DNA of 64,000 nt from Pseudonocardia sp. HH130629-09 (GCF_001294645.1 NZ_CP011868.1:2046001-2110000); one strand, 5' to 3'. Shown: positions 18,020 to 27,524, counted from the first letter of the stretch. A program made the numbers and translations. The notes: a model not told the origin generated them from the sequence alone.

Positions 18020-18241
18020 TCAGCGGCGCGCGGCGACCCGCTCGTCGTGGGCACTGCGCCGCAGGTGGGCGACGACCAGCGGCCGGACGGCCAGCGCGGC
18101 GGCGGCCAGGACCAGGGTGACGGAGGTGGGGGCCAGCGACACCGAGACGATCGTGGCGACGGCCAGCAGGACCATCAGCACCCCGGCGAGCACGACCGCG
18201 CGCACCTCGGTCGTCCGCGACTGCGGAGCGGCTCGGAACAT
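18020..18241 (-). CDS. Small two-helix membrane protein
   Basis: A 73-residue protein with two hydrophobic stretches, VRAVVLAGVLMVLLAVATIV and SLAPTSVTLVLAAAALAV, joined by a short loop, and a basic C-terminus. A GGAGG lies 8 nt before the ATG at 18241, supporting translation. It precedes the benzoylformate decarboxylase in the same direction, with 37 bp between stop and start. I do not recognise a family. Confidence 0.6.
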   Translation of the reverse strand: MFRAAPQSRTTEVRAVVLAGVLMVLLAVATIVSVSLAPTSVTLVLAAAALAVRPLVVAHLRRSAHDERVAARR

Positions 18242-18438
18242 GGCGTCCACCTCCTGGTCGGCGCCCGTGCCACCGACTCGCACAGTACGCCCCGAACCCT
18301 GGAGTTCGGTCCGGCTAACTCTACGCCTCGGCGCGCCTGAACAACAGCGTCGGGTCGCCACGGGATCGGTGATCACCTATCGTGCACGCAGCGTCACGCC
18401 CGCCGGGGTACCGAGGGACGCCATGACGGGGGTGATGT

Positions 18439-19401
18439 GTGACCGCACCGGTACGGGTCCCGCACCGACACGTGCTGACCGTGCCGGTCAGCGACGAGCA
18501 GCTCGCCGAGGACGTCGCCGCGTTCCTGGCCGAGGGGCTCGCGGCGGGGGAGCGGGTCGTCTACCTCGACGACGACACCGCCGGTCTGGTCCTCTCCCGC
18601 CTGACCGACGACGGCGTCGACGTCACCGGCCCGCTGCGGTCCGGGCAGTTCCGGCTCGTATCGGGCGAGGTCACCCGCGCCGCCCTGCGCGGCCCGCTCG
18701 ACGCGCTGACCGGGCTGGTGGCGCACAACCTCACCTCCGCCCTGGACGACGGCTGGGCGGGGCTGCGCGTCAGCGGCCAGCTGGACCACGGCCTGCGCCG
18801 GTCCGGCGGGCAGGTGCTCGACGGGTACGACCGCAGGCTCGACGACGCCGTCCGCGACCAGCCGCTGCGCGTGCTGTGCGTCTACGACCACCTGCGCTAC
18901 CCCGACGAGCTCATCGCGACGATGCGCGCCCGGCACCCCGCCGAGCTGACCGCCACCCCGCTCCACGACGACAGCCTGCTGCGCGTCACCGAGACCGGGC
19001 CGGCCCGGATCCGGCTGGCCGGCGAGGTCGACCACGCCAACCGCCCCCAGGTCCGCCGCGTGCTGGCCGGACTGATCGACCAGGTCGTGCGCGGCGACGT
19101 CGGGGAGGGCACGCTGACCGCGGATCTGTCCGCGCTGCGGTTCGTCGACGTCGCCGGTGCGGTCAGCCTCGTGCACGCCGCCGACGAGCTCCCGGCCAGT
19201 GTGCGGCTGCGGCTGGTGAACCTCCGCCCGGGTGTGGCCCGGCTGCTCGAACGCTGCGGTGCGGGGTTCGCCCCGCAGCTGGAGATGAGCATCCGCGAGC
19301 GGCACGTCCTGCGCCCCGCCGAGGCGCTGGACCTCGCGGCGGGTGCGGCGGAGCGAGCGCACCGGTCCACGCCCGGCGCCGACACGGCGGCCGCCATCTG
19401 A
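18439..19401 (+). CDS. MEDS and STAS domain regulator (anti-sigma factor antagonist type)
   Basis: A 320-residue protein with an N-terminal MEDS sensory domain (about residues 5-165: VPVSDEQLAEDVAAFLAEGL, then GERVVYLDDD) and a C-terminal STAS domain (about 185-290: ARIRLAGEVDHANRPQ, then TADLSALRFVDVAGAVSLVH). STAS proteins of this type bind anti-sigma factors and relieve sigma-factor inhibition. The conserved phosphorylatable serine of classic antagonists is not obvious: FVDVAG stands where DSSG-like sequence is usual. GTG at 18439 is the start of the aligned region. The upstream gap contains a GGTGATCACC palindrome at 18368-18377. Confidence 0.75.
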   Translation: MTAPVRVPHRHVLTVPVSDEQLAEDVAAFLAEGLAAGERVVYLDDDTAGLVLSRLTDDGVDVTGPLRSGQFRLVSGEVTRAALRGPLDALTGLVAHNLTSALDDGWAGLRVSGQLDHGLRRSGGQVLDGYDRRLDDAVRDQPLRVLCVYDHLRYPDELIATMRARHPAELTATPLHDDSLLRVTETGPARIRLAGEVDHANRPQVRRVLAGLIDQVVRGDVGEGTLTADLSALRFVDVAGAVSLVHAADELPASVRLRLVNLRPGVARLLERCGAGFAPQLEMSIRERHVLRPAEALDLAAGAAERAHRSTPGADTAAAI

Positions 19402-19445
19402 CCGACCGGCCCCGGCCCCGGCCCCGGGCCCGGGCCCCGGTTGCC

Positions 19446-20213
19446 TCAGCGCGTGTCGAGTGCGTGGAAGGACTCCACGAGCCGACCGGGCGGGAACCCG
19501 GCCCGCTTCGCCAGCGACCCGGACCACTGCCCGATCATGTCCTCCAGGTCGGTCATGTGGGCGGTCTGGCTCTCGTGCGCGCGCAGCGCCGCGATCTTCA
19601 CGTCGATGGTGTCGGTGACGTCGACGTGCCGCGCCCCCTCCGGGTCGTCGGCCGGGGCCGGGCCCATGATCCACACCTAGCCGACCGTGTGCGCCTCGTA
19701 CCCGGCCTCGGCCAGCTCGGGGAAGGCGTAGGGGTTGCGGGCGTCGGGGTAGACCGCGCACAGGGCGGCCTCGCCGGTCGCGGTGTGGTCGGGGTGGCTG
19801 CCGTACATGCTGCGCAGGTCGCGCACCGGCTGCGGCACGAGGACCCGGTCCGGGCGGACCTGCCGGATCACCCGCGCCAGGTCGCGGCGTAGCTCCAGGG
19901 TGACGGTCAGCCGCCCGTCGGGGTGGCCGAGGAACTCCAGGTCGGAGACGCCCACCACGGCGGCCGCGGCGGTCTGCTCGGCCCGGCGGATGCCCGCGAT
20001 GTCGCTGCGCGGCACGGCCGGGTCGAACCCGCCCGCGTCGCCGTCGGTCACCAGGCAGTAGGTCACCGCGACGCCGGCCGCGGTCCACACCGCGACGGTG
20101 CCGCTGCAGGAGAAGTCGATGTCGTCGGGGTGCGCGGCGATCACCAGCACGCGCTCCACCCCCGTGTGCGCGCGGTCGTCGGCCGCCGTGCGCTCGTCCT
20201 CGGTCGCAGTCAC
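19446..20213 (-). pseudogene. PIG-L/LmbE-type deacetylase gene interrupted by one amber codon
   Basis: Two frames on the minus strand join in the same reading frame across a single TAG at 19677-19679. The first part has the zinc motif AHPDDIDFSCSGTVA near the N-terminus and HPDHTATGEAA further on. The second starts VWIMGPAPADDPEG and continues to the expected family end. Relatives have Glu before the Val-Trp, so a GAG to TAG change explains the break. Family members hydrolyse N-acetylglucosaminyl or mycothiol-type conjugates. I use GTG 20213, which has AGGA upstream. This could be a real null allele, a sequencing error or a readthrough site; nothing else in the frame is damaged. Confidence 0.85.
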
Positions 20214-20323
20214 CCGGTCATCCTGGGTCACGCGCCCGGGGCGGTCACCGGCAGGACCCCTCCTCCACGGGCGCCGTCCGACTCCGGGATGAACGGCGGC
20301 CGCGTGCGTGCCAGGCTGCCGGA

Positions 20324-20611
20324 GTGATCACCATCCCGATCGGGCCCGAGCTGCTGCACGGCGTCCTCGACGCCGTCGACGGCGAGCGGGGCCTGCTCCC
20401 GCAGCGGCTCCCCGCCCCCGCCCGCGCCCGCAACGGTGACCCGCAGCTGGCCGGGGCGCAGAGCCAGCCGTCCGGGGTCCGTGTCGTGTTCCGCACCGCC
20501 GCGCGGACGGTCGAGCTGGAGACCCTGCGCACCCGGATCGGGCTCGTCGGAGCCCCGCTGCGGCCCGACGGCGCCTACGACCTGCTCGTCGACGGCCGGC
20601 CGATGGGCAGT
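20324..20611 (+). pseudogene. SGNH/GDSL hydrolase, N-terminal fragment (split by mobile island)
   Basis: The first 96 codons of an SGNH-type esterase, ending GAYDLLVDGRPMGS, stop abruptly where an IS5-like inverted repeat begins at 20612. The rest of the gene resumes in frame at 28682. This part contains the N-terminal beta-sandwich-like region seen before the catalytic domain in such actinobacterial proteins. GTG at 20324 is a plausible start. The gene is inactivated unless the island is lost. Confidence 0.8.
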
Positions 20612-21428
20612 GAGCCTTTGCCAACCTGGTCAGGTGTTGACGATCATGAGGGTCTGAACTGCGGCGATGAGCTGTCCGGCCCGGTTCGGGCTGGAGCGGA
20701 TCTTGCGCAGGATCTTCCAGTTCTTCAGCTCGGCGTTGACCCGCTCACCGGGTCCGCGGCGGCGTGAGTGAGCGGCGTTGACCTCGCGCTGGTTGTGCGA
20801 CAGCGGACGGAACCGGCCGGTGTCGGGGTCCTTGCGTCGCCGCCGGTGCGGGACCGCGACCGTCGGGCCGGCGCCCTGATATGCGGTGTCGGCAGCCGCC
20901 CGGATCCGGTGCTCGGTCAGGGCGTCGATGATGCCGTGCTCGCGGGCGGCGCCCATGTCGTGGCGGGCTCCGGGAAGCGGCGGGGAGATCCACACCAGCC
21001 GGCCGGCCGGATCGGCGATGACCTGGACGTTGAGTCCGTGGCACTTGTGCTTGCCGGAGTAGAACCCGCGGTCATAGCCCGAGGCCATCCCGACGCGGTC
21101 GATGCGCAGCAAGGTGCCGTCGAGGATCACGAACGCTTTCCCGATGGCGACGTCGATGGCCTGCTCCAGGGTCGGGGCCATTGAGCCTTTTTCAACCTGC
21201 CGTTCCGGCAGCTCAGGGGCCTGGTTGTGTGGGTGCAGACGCCGAGCTGGCGAGCCGGTGACCTGTGCAGCTGTGGTCAGACCCGAATCCGCGAGTAGGT
21301 CATGAGCTGATCTTGGTCGGCCAAAGTTGATGTTGCTTGGGTCGGGAGTTGGGTGGTGGGCAAGCGGGCGGCCCGAGTGTCGCCTCGGGTGGCGGGTTCC
21401 TGTGCTGGTCGGGGCCGGTGCGGCCGGG

Positions 21429-23069
21429 TCAGGACGGAGCGGGCAGGGCGCGGACGCGGGCGAGGACCTCGGCGAGTAGGTGCTCGCCGGGTGGTAGGCG
21501 CAGGGTGAGGCCGCGGGCGTGGCGCACGAGGCGGGCGGGGATGGTGATCAGCCGCCGGCGCAGGGTGGCGATCATGGCCTGGCCGCCGCGGACGCCGTGC
21601 CCGACCAGGCGCCCGTCGCGGGTGCGGGCGGTGAGGTGGTGCAGCCACCCGCTGGTGGTGGCGGCCAGGAGTGCGCCCCACATCCAGGCTCGGTTCACCG
21701 CGAGGTGTCCGGAGGGGAGGTGGCGCAGCGCGGCGCCGTGCTTGGTGTCGCGGAACAGGTTCTCCACCTTCGTGCGGTGGCGGTACCAGTACTCGGCCTG
21801 CGCGGCTGCGGCAGGTGTGGAGACGTCGAGGTTGGTCACGATGAACGAGTAGGCGAACACCCCGTCGACCTTGGCCACCGTAGCGAGGTCGTCGAGCGGG
21901 AGCGCCCGCTGGGCGGGGTGCAGGGTGCGTCGGCGCCGCGCTCGCGGGTCACCGGAGACCTGGCCGTGGTCCAGGTCGAGCCGGACCCGACGGATCAGCA
22001 GCTGGGTCGCTGCGGGCCACCAGTTCGGGCAATAGTCGGCCACCGCGACCTGCGCGCCGGTCATGTCGATCGCGTCGGTCCACCCGTCGGCCGCGACGCC
22101 GTCGAGGATGCGCCACAGCGGCGCGATGCGTCGGGCGCCGATGGCGAACTCCACGCCGACGAACAGGGCTGCGCGGGCGAGCTGCCCGGCGAAGTAGCCC
22201 GCGTCCGCACGCACGCGGACTCGCCCCGCCCGCGCCTGCGCGGGGAGCGCGGCCAGCGCCCGGTAGAACAGCTCGGCGCTGGTGGCGCGGGGGTCATCCC
22301 GGCCCGAACCGAGGTCAGCGGCCAGCACCACCGCGGTGTCGGCCCAGGTCGCGACGTGCGGGCGGGCGACCCGCTGGCCTTGGTGGTTGAACGCCACGCC
22401 CTGCTTGAGCCGGCCGTAAACCTCGACATCGGTGGTGTCCAGATCGATCGTCACGTCCGCCGTCAGCTGCTCGGCCCGGTCCGGGTCGACCTGGGCGAGC
22501 AGGTCCAGCGCGGTGGTGTGCACGTCACCGAGCCCGGTCTCCACCGCCGCCCACTGAGCCTTTTTCAACCTGACCAGCGAGCTTCTGCGTCAGGAGATCG
22601 CGAAGGTTGCAGCGCAACTGCTCTGACCACAGCTGCACAGGTCACCGGCTCGCCAGCTCGGCGTCTGCACCCACACAACCAGGCCCCTGAGCTGCCGGAA
22701 CGGCAGGTTGAAAAGGGCTCACTGCCCCTCGATGAACTTGCGCGCGAGCCCGGCGGCGGTCGTGGACGCCAACCCCGGCACCGGCGTGAGTGCCTGCCCG
22801 GCGGTGTCGGCGCGGTGCCGGTCCAGCCCGACCAGGAAGTCCTCCCCGCACAGCTGCGCCGCCGACATGCCGACCAGCATCTGCCCGGCGCTGCACCCGC
22901 GGTCGCGGTCCTTGATGGGCCCGACCGCGGCGTCGAGCTTGTCGATGATCCCGAGCCGGTCGATCAGTTCGGTCACCGCGGCCAGCCCGGAGAACCTGGT
23001 CAGCGCCGCGTCCGGCGCGCCGAGACGCACCCGCGCACACCGCGGGCGTCGCTTGCGTACTGTTCGCAC
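21429..23069 (-). pseudogene. IS1380-family transposase, split by MITE copy 2
   Basis: The N-terminal segment (22724-23069) reads from GTG 23069 through AVTELIDRLGIIDKLDAAVG to RKFIEGQ. The remainder (21429-22555) continues WAAVETGLGDVHTTALDLL with VTIDLDTTDVEVYGRLKQG (the first catalytic Asp region), RADAGYFAGQLA and WYRHRTKVENLFRDTKHG (catalytic Glu region). The parts join in frame over an ACT target repeat. Without the 165-bp insert the frame would be intact, so the interruption is probably recent. Confidence 0.83.
22556..22720 (-). mobile_element. 165-bp MITE, copy 2, inside IS1380 transposase
   Basis: Same 165-bp sequence as copy 1 but in opposite orientation. ACT target duplications lie at 22553-22555 and 22721-22723. 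The right terminus reads GAAAAGGGCTC instead of GAAAAAGGCTC. This is the innermost of four nested layers. Confidence 0.88.
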
Positions 23070-23632
23070 CTGATAGGTGTCCTCTCAACCCGCAATGTCG
23101 TGTCGTCGCAAACACGATCATCGCAGGTCAGCGGGCACCTATCGCCATCTCCCCAGTCCGGACACCAGCGCTACTCGCGGATTCGGGTCAGAGCAGTTGC
23201 GCTGCAACCTTCGCGATCTCCTGACGCAGAAGCTCGCTGGTCAGGTTGAAAAAGGCTCATTGCCGCGAGCAGCTCGATCGCCTCTCGCAGGTAGCGGTAG
23301 ACCGTCGAGGTCCCGACCCGGAAACCGCAGGCGAGGTCGGTGTAGGTCTCGCCCTTGCGCAGGTGGGCGACCACGAGCAGGGCCTGGCGGCCGCACGTCA
23401 GCTTCCGCCAGCGGGTCGCCCGCTGGTTGCGGTGCGCCCGTAGCGCGTCAGAGAGTACGTGCAGGGCACGGCTGGACACGGTCATCCCGGACGGGTAGGA
23501 CAGCACCTTGAAGCTCCTGGTTGGACGGTTTCGATCTCAGCAATCGCCCGTCTACCAGGAGCTTCACCCATTCGGGGGCACGCCACGCCGCACAGGCTCT
23601 GACCAGCCCCAACACCAGGTTGGCAAAGGCTC

Positions 23633-24049
23633 ATTCTCGCCCTTTACCGTTCGGCGATCGAGGTCGGGGCGGAGTGGAAGCCGGGTCTGAGCAACTTGAC
23701 CGCACCAGCGCTGGTGATCTGGGGCCTGGACGACCCGTTCCTCCCGCACCGCTTCGCCGACGAGCTCGGTAATGAGCCTTTTTCAACCTGACCAGCGAGC
23801 TTCTGCGTCAGGAGATCGCGAAGGTTGCAGCGCAACTGCTCTGACCACAGCTGCACAGGTCACCGGCTCGCCAGCTCGGCGTCTGCACCCACACAACCAG
23901 GCCCCTGAGCTGCCGGAACGGCAGGTTGAAAAAGGCTCAATGCCACACACGCACGTGCCGTCTTCAAGCTGCGCAGCTCGCACTGGCCGATGCTAGAGCG
24001 CCCGGCCGATGTCGCGCGCGAACTCGAGGCCCACTGGGCTCACCTGTAG
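23633..24049 (+). pseudogene. Alpha/beta hydrolase C-terminal fragment, interrupted by MITE copy 3
   Basis: The frame opens directly at the right end of element A with LALYRSAIEVGAEWKPG, then LTAPALVIWGLDDPFLP (the strand and acid-residue region of alpha/beta hydrolases). It is cut at 23773 by a 165-bp MITE and resumes at 23942 with ATHARAVFKLRSSHWPMLER, including the late histidine region, to TAG at 24047. The N-terminal two thirds are missing, lost when element A or a rearrangement replaced them. It lies 71 bp before an oxidoreductase gene, so both came as one foreign piece. Confidence 0.78.
23774..23938 (-). mobile_element. 165-bp MITE, copy 3
   Basis: Complete copy with AAT target duplications at 23771-23773 and 23939-23941, in the orientation opposite to copies 1 and 4. 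Deleting it and one AAT restores the hydrolase frame exactly. Confidence 0.9.
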
Positions 24050-24120
24050 AACCAATGCGTAGGCACTTGGGCCCACCATGACGAGCGAGCGATGACGGCT
24101 GCACAAGGCGGAGAATTCTG

Positions 24121-24939
24121 ATGACGAACTCAGCACATACACGCATCGGTGTCGGCCTCATCGGAGCCAGCGCCGATCGGAGTTGGGGCGGAATTGCTCA
24201 CGTCCCGGCCCTGCAGGCGCTTGACGCGTTCCAGGTCCGCGCCGTCAGTACGACTCGCATGGAGAGCGCGAACGCGACCGCGCATCGACTGGGCGCCGAT
24301 CTCGCCTTCGATACACATGAGGCCCTGGTCGTGCGACCGGAGGTCGACCTGGTGGTGGTTGCGGTCAAGGTGCCGGAGCACAAGCAGATCGTTTCCGACG
24401 TGCTGGCCGCGGGCAAGATGGTGTTCTGCGAATGGCCGCTCGCAAGAAACCTGTCGGAGGCCGAAGCGCTGGAAGAGTTTGCCCGTGAGAGGCGACTGCG
24501 GACGGTTGTTGGATTGCAGGGCGGCCTGCACCCGCAGATCCTCCTTCTTCGCGACCTCATCGCGCAAGGCGTGATCGGCGAGCCGCTCAGCACAAGCATC
24601 CGAGCGCATTTAGCCGACGACATGTGGGCCGGCCGATATGACCCTCCGGTCGAGTACATGGCTCGCGCAGAGCATGGCGCCACACTTCTGAGCATCATGC
24701 TCGGCCACGGGCTCGAACCGCTGGCGTGCGTGCTCGACACGTTCGAGAGCCTGTCTGGCGTCGTCGCCAATCAGCGCGGCGACGGCGTCCGACTCTCCGA
24801 TGGCGCGTCGCTACCGAAGGACGCGCCGGACGAGATCGTCGTCGCCGGCGTTCTCGAAGGCGGAATCGTCACTTCGCTGCACTACAGTGCCGGACAATCT
24901 GCCGGCCCGGCGATGGTCTGGGAGATCCAGGGCACCGAG
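24121..24939 (+). pseudogene. Gfo/Idh/MocA-family oxidoreductase, N-terminal part (split by IS21)
   Basis: NAD(P)-dependent sugar or cyclitol dehydrogenase-type protein. It opens with Rossmann sequence IGVGLIGASADRSWGG and has VFCEWPLARNLSEAEAL, the variant of the family's EKP motif, near residue 105. After 273 codons ending EIQGTE it meets the left end of an IS21 element, and it resumes in frame at 27196. Restored length is 371 residues, normal for the family. Codon use is visibly less GC-rich than in the surrounding chromosome, a sign of transfer. The substrate cannot be told. Confidence 0.82.
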
Positions 24940-25011
24940 TGTCGACGACGGGCTCAGACTGACCCCCTAGCGTCGGCTTGGGATTGACCCCCTCTGCACG
25001 ACGCTGAGGGG

Positions 25012-26271
25012 GTGTTGTCGGTGGAGGACTGGGCCGAGATCCGTCGTCTGCATCGGGCCGAGGGTGTCCCGATCAAGGAGATCGCCCGCCGGCTGGGGGT
25101 GGCCCGCAACACGGTGCGCTCCGCGTTGCGGGCGCCGGGCCCGCCGAAGCGGGAACGGGGCCCGCGGGGATCGCTGGCGGATGCGGTCGAGCCGCAGGTG
25201 CGGGCATTGCTGGCGCAGTTCCCACGCATGCCGGCCACGGTGATCGCAGAGCGGATCGGGTGGGAGCACTCGCTGACCGTGCTCAAGGACCGGATCCGCC
25301 AGATCCGCCCCGAGTATGTCGGGATCGACCCGGTCGACCGGGTCGCCTACGCACCGGGCGAGATCACCCAGTGCGACCTGTGGTTCCCCGAGACCACGAT
25401 CCCCGTCGGCCCAGGCTAGGAACGGGTCCTACCGGTGCTGGTGATGACGCTGGGCTACTCGCGGTTCTTGTCCGCGACGATGATCCCCTCGCGCCAGGCC
25501 GGGGACATCCTGTCCGGGATGTGGCAGCTGATCAGCGACGTCGGGCGGGTGACCCGCACGCTGGTCTGGGACCGGGAGTCTGCGATCGGCGGGACCGGGC
25601 GGGTCTCGGCACCGGCCGCTGCGTTCGCCGGCACTCTGGCCACCCGGATCCGGCTTGCCCCACCGCGGGATCCGGAGTTCAAGGGGCTGGTCGAACGCAA
25701 CAACGGCTACTTCGAGACCTCGTTCCTGCCCGGACGTCGCTTCGCCTCCCCAGCCGACTTCAACCACCAGATCGACGACTGGCTGGCCCGGGCCAACACC
25801 CGCACCGTCCGAGCGATCGGCGGCCGCCCGGTGGACGTGCTCGCCCACGACTACGCGGCGATGACTCCGCTGCCGCCGCTGGACCCGCCGATCGGGCTGG
25901 CCCAGCGGATCCGGCTGGCACGGGACTACTACGTCCGCGTCGATGCCAACGACTACTCCGTGGATCCGCAGATGATCGGCCGGTTCGTCGATGTCGCCGC
26001 CTCACCGCGCGAGGTCGTCGTCTACTGCGCCGGCCAGGTCGTCGCCCGTCACGACCGCAGCTGGGCCCGCCACGCGGTGATCACCGACCCGGCGCACCAG
26101 CACACCGCCGCGGCGATGCGCCGCGCCCTGGCCCACGACCGCAACACCCGACAGGCCGCAGCACGCCGTCACCTCGACGGCCACCCGGTGACCCTGCGCG
26201 CACTGCCCGACTACGACGCCCTGTTCGGTGTCGACTTCGTCTCCACTGCCGAGGAAGCGAGCAGCTCATGA
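25012..26271 (+). pseudogene. istA: IS21 transposase istA, interrupted by an in-frame amber codon
   Basis: The first 135 codons hold the helix-turn-helix (IKEIARRLGVARNTVRSALR) and the start of the DDE domain (APGEITQCDLWFPE). A TAG at 25417-25419 follows, and the same frame continues ERVLPVLVMTLGYSRFLSAT through DRESAIGG and FKGLVERNNGYFETSFLPGR (catalytic Glu) to the C-terminal Mu-type domain. One base change from CAG would restore a normal IstA of about 419 residues. The end overlaps istB by 4 bp (ATGA). Confidence 0.85.
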
Positions 26272-27119
26272 CAACCACACCACCGAAGATCACCACCGAC
26301 CCCGCTGGGAGCTCGGGGCCGGCCGGTCCGGTGCTGGCCGCGGTCCCCGACGGACTGCCGGCGATGATCGCCTACCTGACCCGGGTCCTGAAGACCCCGA
26401 CCATCGCGGCCAGCTGGGAACAGCTTGCCGCCCAGGCCCGTGAGGAGAACTGGTCGCACGAGGAGTATCTGGGCGCGCTGCTGCAGCGCCAGGTCGCCGA
26501 CCGCGAGTCCAAGGGCACGGTCATGCGGATCCGCACCGCGCACTTCCCCCAGGTCAAGACCTTGGAGGACTTCAACCTCGACCATCTGCCCTCGCTGCGC
26601 CGCGACATCCTGGCCCACCTGGCCACGAGCACGTTCGTCGCCAAGTGCGAGAACGTGATCCTGCTCGGCCCGCCCGGGATCGGGAAGACCCACCTCGCGA
26701 TCGGGCTCGGCGTCAAAGCCGCCCACGCCGGCTACTCGGTCCTGTTCGACACCGCCAGCAACTGGATCACCAGACTCGCCGCCGCGCACCAGAGCGGCCG
26801 GCTCGAGGCCGAGCTGAAGAAGATCCGCCGCTACAAACTGATCATCATCGACGAGGTCGGCTACATCCCGTTCGACCAGGACGCAGCGAACCTGTTCTTC
26901 CAGCTCATCGCTTCCCGCTATGAACAAGGCAGCGTCATGGTCACCAGCAATCTGCCCTTCGGCCGCTGGGGCGAGACCTTCTCCGACGACGTCGTCGCCG
27001 CAGCCATGATCGACCGCCTCGTCCACCACGCCGAAGTCCTGACCCTGTCCGGGGACTCCTACCGCACCCGCGCCCGACGCGAGCTCCTGGCCAAACACAA
27101 CCGCGCCAGCAACGACTGA
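26268..27119 (+). CDS. istB: IS21 helper ATPase IstB
   Basis: A 283-residue AAA+ ATPase that assists IstA in target capture. Walker A is LLGPPGIGKTHLAIGLG, Walker B is KLIIIDEVGYIPFDQDA, and sensor-like VMVTSNLPFGRWGETF follows. ATG at 26268 overlaps the istA stop. The ORF is intact, but the IstA partner is broken, so the element is probably not autonomous. Confidence 0.92.
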   Translation: MTTTPPKITTDPAGSSGPAGPVLAAVPDGLPAMIAYLTRVLKTPTIAASWEQLAAQAREENWSHEEYLGALLQRQVADRESKGTVMRIRTAHFPQVKTLEDFNLDHLPSLRRDILAHLATSTFVAKCENVILLGPPGIGKTHLAIGLGVKAAHAGYSVLFDTASNWITRLAAAHQSGRLEAELKKIRRYKLIIIDEVGYIPFDQDAANLFFQLIASRYEQGSVMVTSNLPFGRWGETFSDDVVAAAMIDRLVHHAEVLTLSGDSYRTRARRELLAKHNRASND

Positions 27120-27195
27120 CCATCACCACACCACGCCGGGGGTCAGTTCCAATCCGTCGCTACGGGGTCACTCCCAACCCGCCGTTGACACCGAG

Positions 27196-27492
27196 GGCAA
27201 TGTGCGTGTGGAATCCGCGTCGGGTTACATCCATTTTACTGATCTCACAATCACGTTGCGCCGCGGCAGCGAGCCTGTCCACGTGCTACAGGTCCCCCCG
27301 GCTCCTGACCTGCGACTCGCCGCACCCGCAGCGGGGGTCGCCCGCCTCTACGCCCAGTTCGCCGCCGACCTCCGCGACGGAACCGCCGATACGCCGGATT
27401 TCGCGGTCGCGCTCGATCGCCACCGGGTACTCGAGGCGATCACACGAGCCGCTGAAACAGGGCATCGGCAGCATCTGTCCCGCCCGACCTGA
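27196..27492 (+). pseudogene. Gfo/Idh/MocA-family oxidoreductase, C-terminal part
   Basis: Continues the frame of 24121-24939 after the IS21 element and its CCGAG duplication, beginning GNVRVESASGYIHFTDLTI and ending after 98 residues at TGA 27490. The segment has the usual last beta-strands and final helix of the family (FAVALDRHRVLEAITRAAET). Only the insertion separates the halves, so the event may be recent. Confidence 0.82.
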
Positions 27493-27524
27493 TGAACTCG
27501 GTCTTTGAACCCGGGAGAGGCACT

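Larger units (their letters stand above)
21282..23187 (-). mobile_element. IS1380-family insertion sequence inside MITE copy 1
   Basis: Inverted termini CCCGAATCCGCGAGTAG (21282) and its complement (ending 23187) flank about 1.9 kb. MITE sequence TCAGA is duplicated on each side; the exact duplication could be 4 or 5 bp. One transposase gene fills the element and is interrupted by MITE copy 2. Confidence 0.82.
21183..23258 (+). mobile_element. 165-bp MITE, copy 1 (itself interrupted by IS1380-family element)
   Basis: Ends GAGCCTTTTTCAACCTG at 21183 and complement ending at 23258, with ATT target duplications at 21180-21182 and 23259-23261. Without the IS1380 insertion and its duplicated target the element is 165 bp. 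It sits in the transposase gene of element A. It carries no gene. Its termini differ from those of element A at two of the first 17 positions, so an element-A-type transposase could mobilise it. Confidence 0.85.
20630..23506 (-). pseudogene. IS5-family (DDE_Tnp_4) transposase of element A, split
   Basis: The N-terminal part (23259-23506) carries the helix-turn-helix with TYTDLACGFRVGTSTVYRYL and ends ELLAA. The DDE part (20630-21182) begins MAPTLEQAIDVAIGK and contains FVILDGTLLRIDRV, then GFYSGKHKCHGLNVQV, and closes IAAVQTLMIVNT. Joining them at the ATT target repeat restores one frame. The gene cannot make transposase in its present form because a 2-kb nested element sits inside it. Confidence 0.82.
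20612..23632 (-). mobile_element. IS5-like insertion sequence (element A), interrupted by nested insertions
   Basis: Terminal inverted repeats start GAGCCTTTGCCAACCTGG at 20612 and end with its complement at 23632. Removing the nested element at 21183-23258 plus one ATT repeat leaves about 940 bp, right for a one-gene IS5-type element. The flanks do not form a target duplication (AGT on the left, ATT on the right). The left flank is the SGNH gene and the right flank an unrelated hydrolase, so rearrangement has happened at one end. Confidence 0.8.
24940..27190 (+). mobile_element. IS21-family insertion sequence
   Basis: Complete 2251-bp element. The left end begins TGTCGACGACGGG and the right end is the complement of TGTCAACGGCGGG, the TGT...ACA form usual for IS21. 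A 5-bp target duplication CCGAG lies at 24935-24939 and 27191-27195. It carries istA (with an amber codon) and istB. Confidence 0.92.

Noticed and set aside
21183..23938. CRISPR-like array from the repeated 165-bp sequences
   Set aside because: The repeats are long and have terminal inverted repeats and target duplications. They also occur in both orientations with kilobase spacing. This is a MITE family, not an array.
19677..25419. Possible reassignment of TAG (amber) as a sense codon, because two genes have a lone in-frame TAG
   Set aside because: Several intact genes end normally with TAG (for example at 44670-44672 and 62900-62902), and no pyrrolysine or suppressor system is visible.
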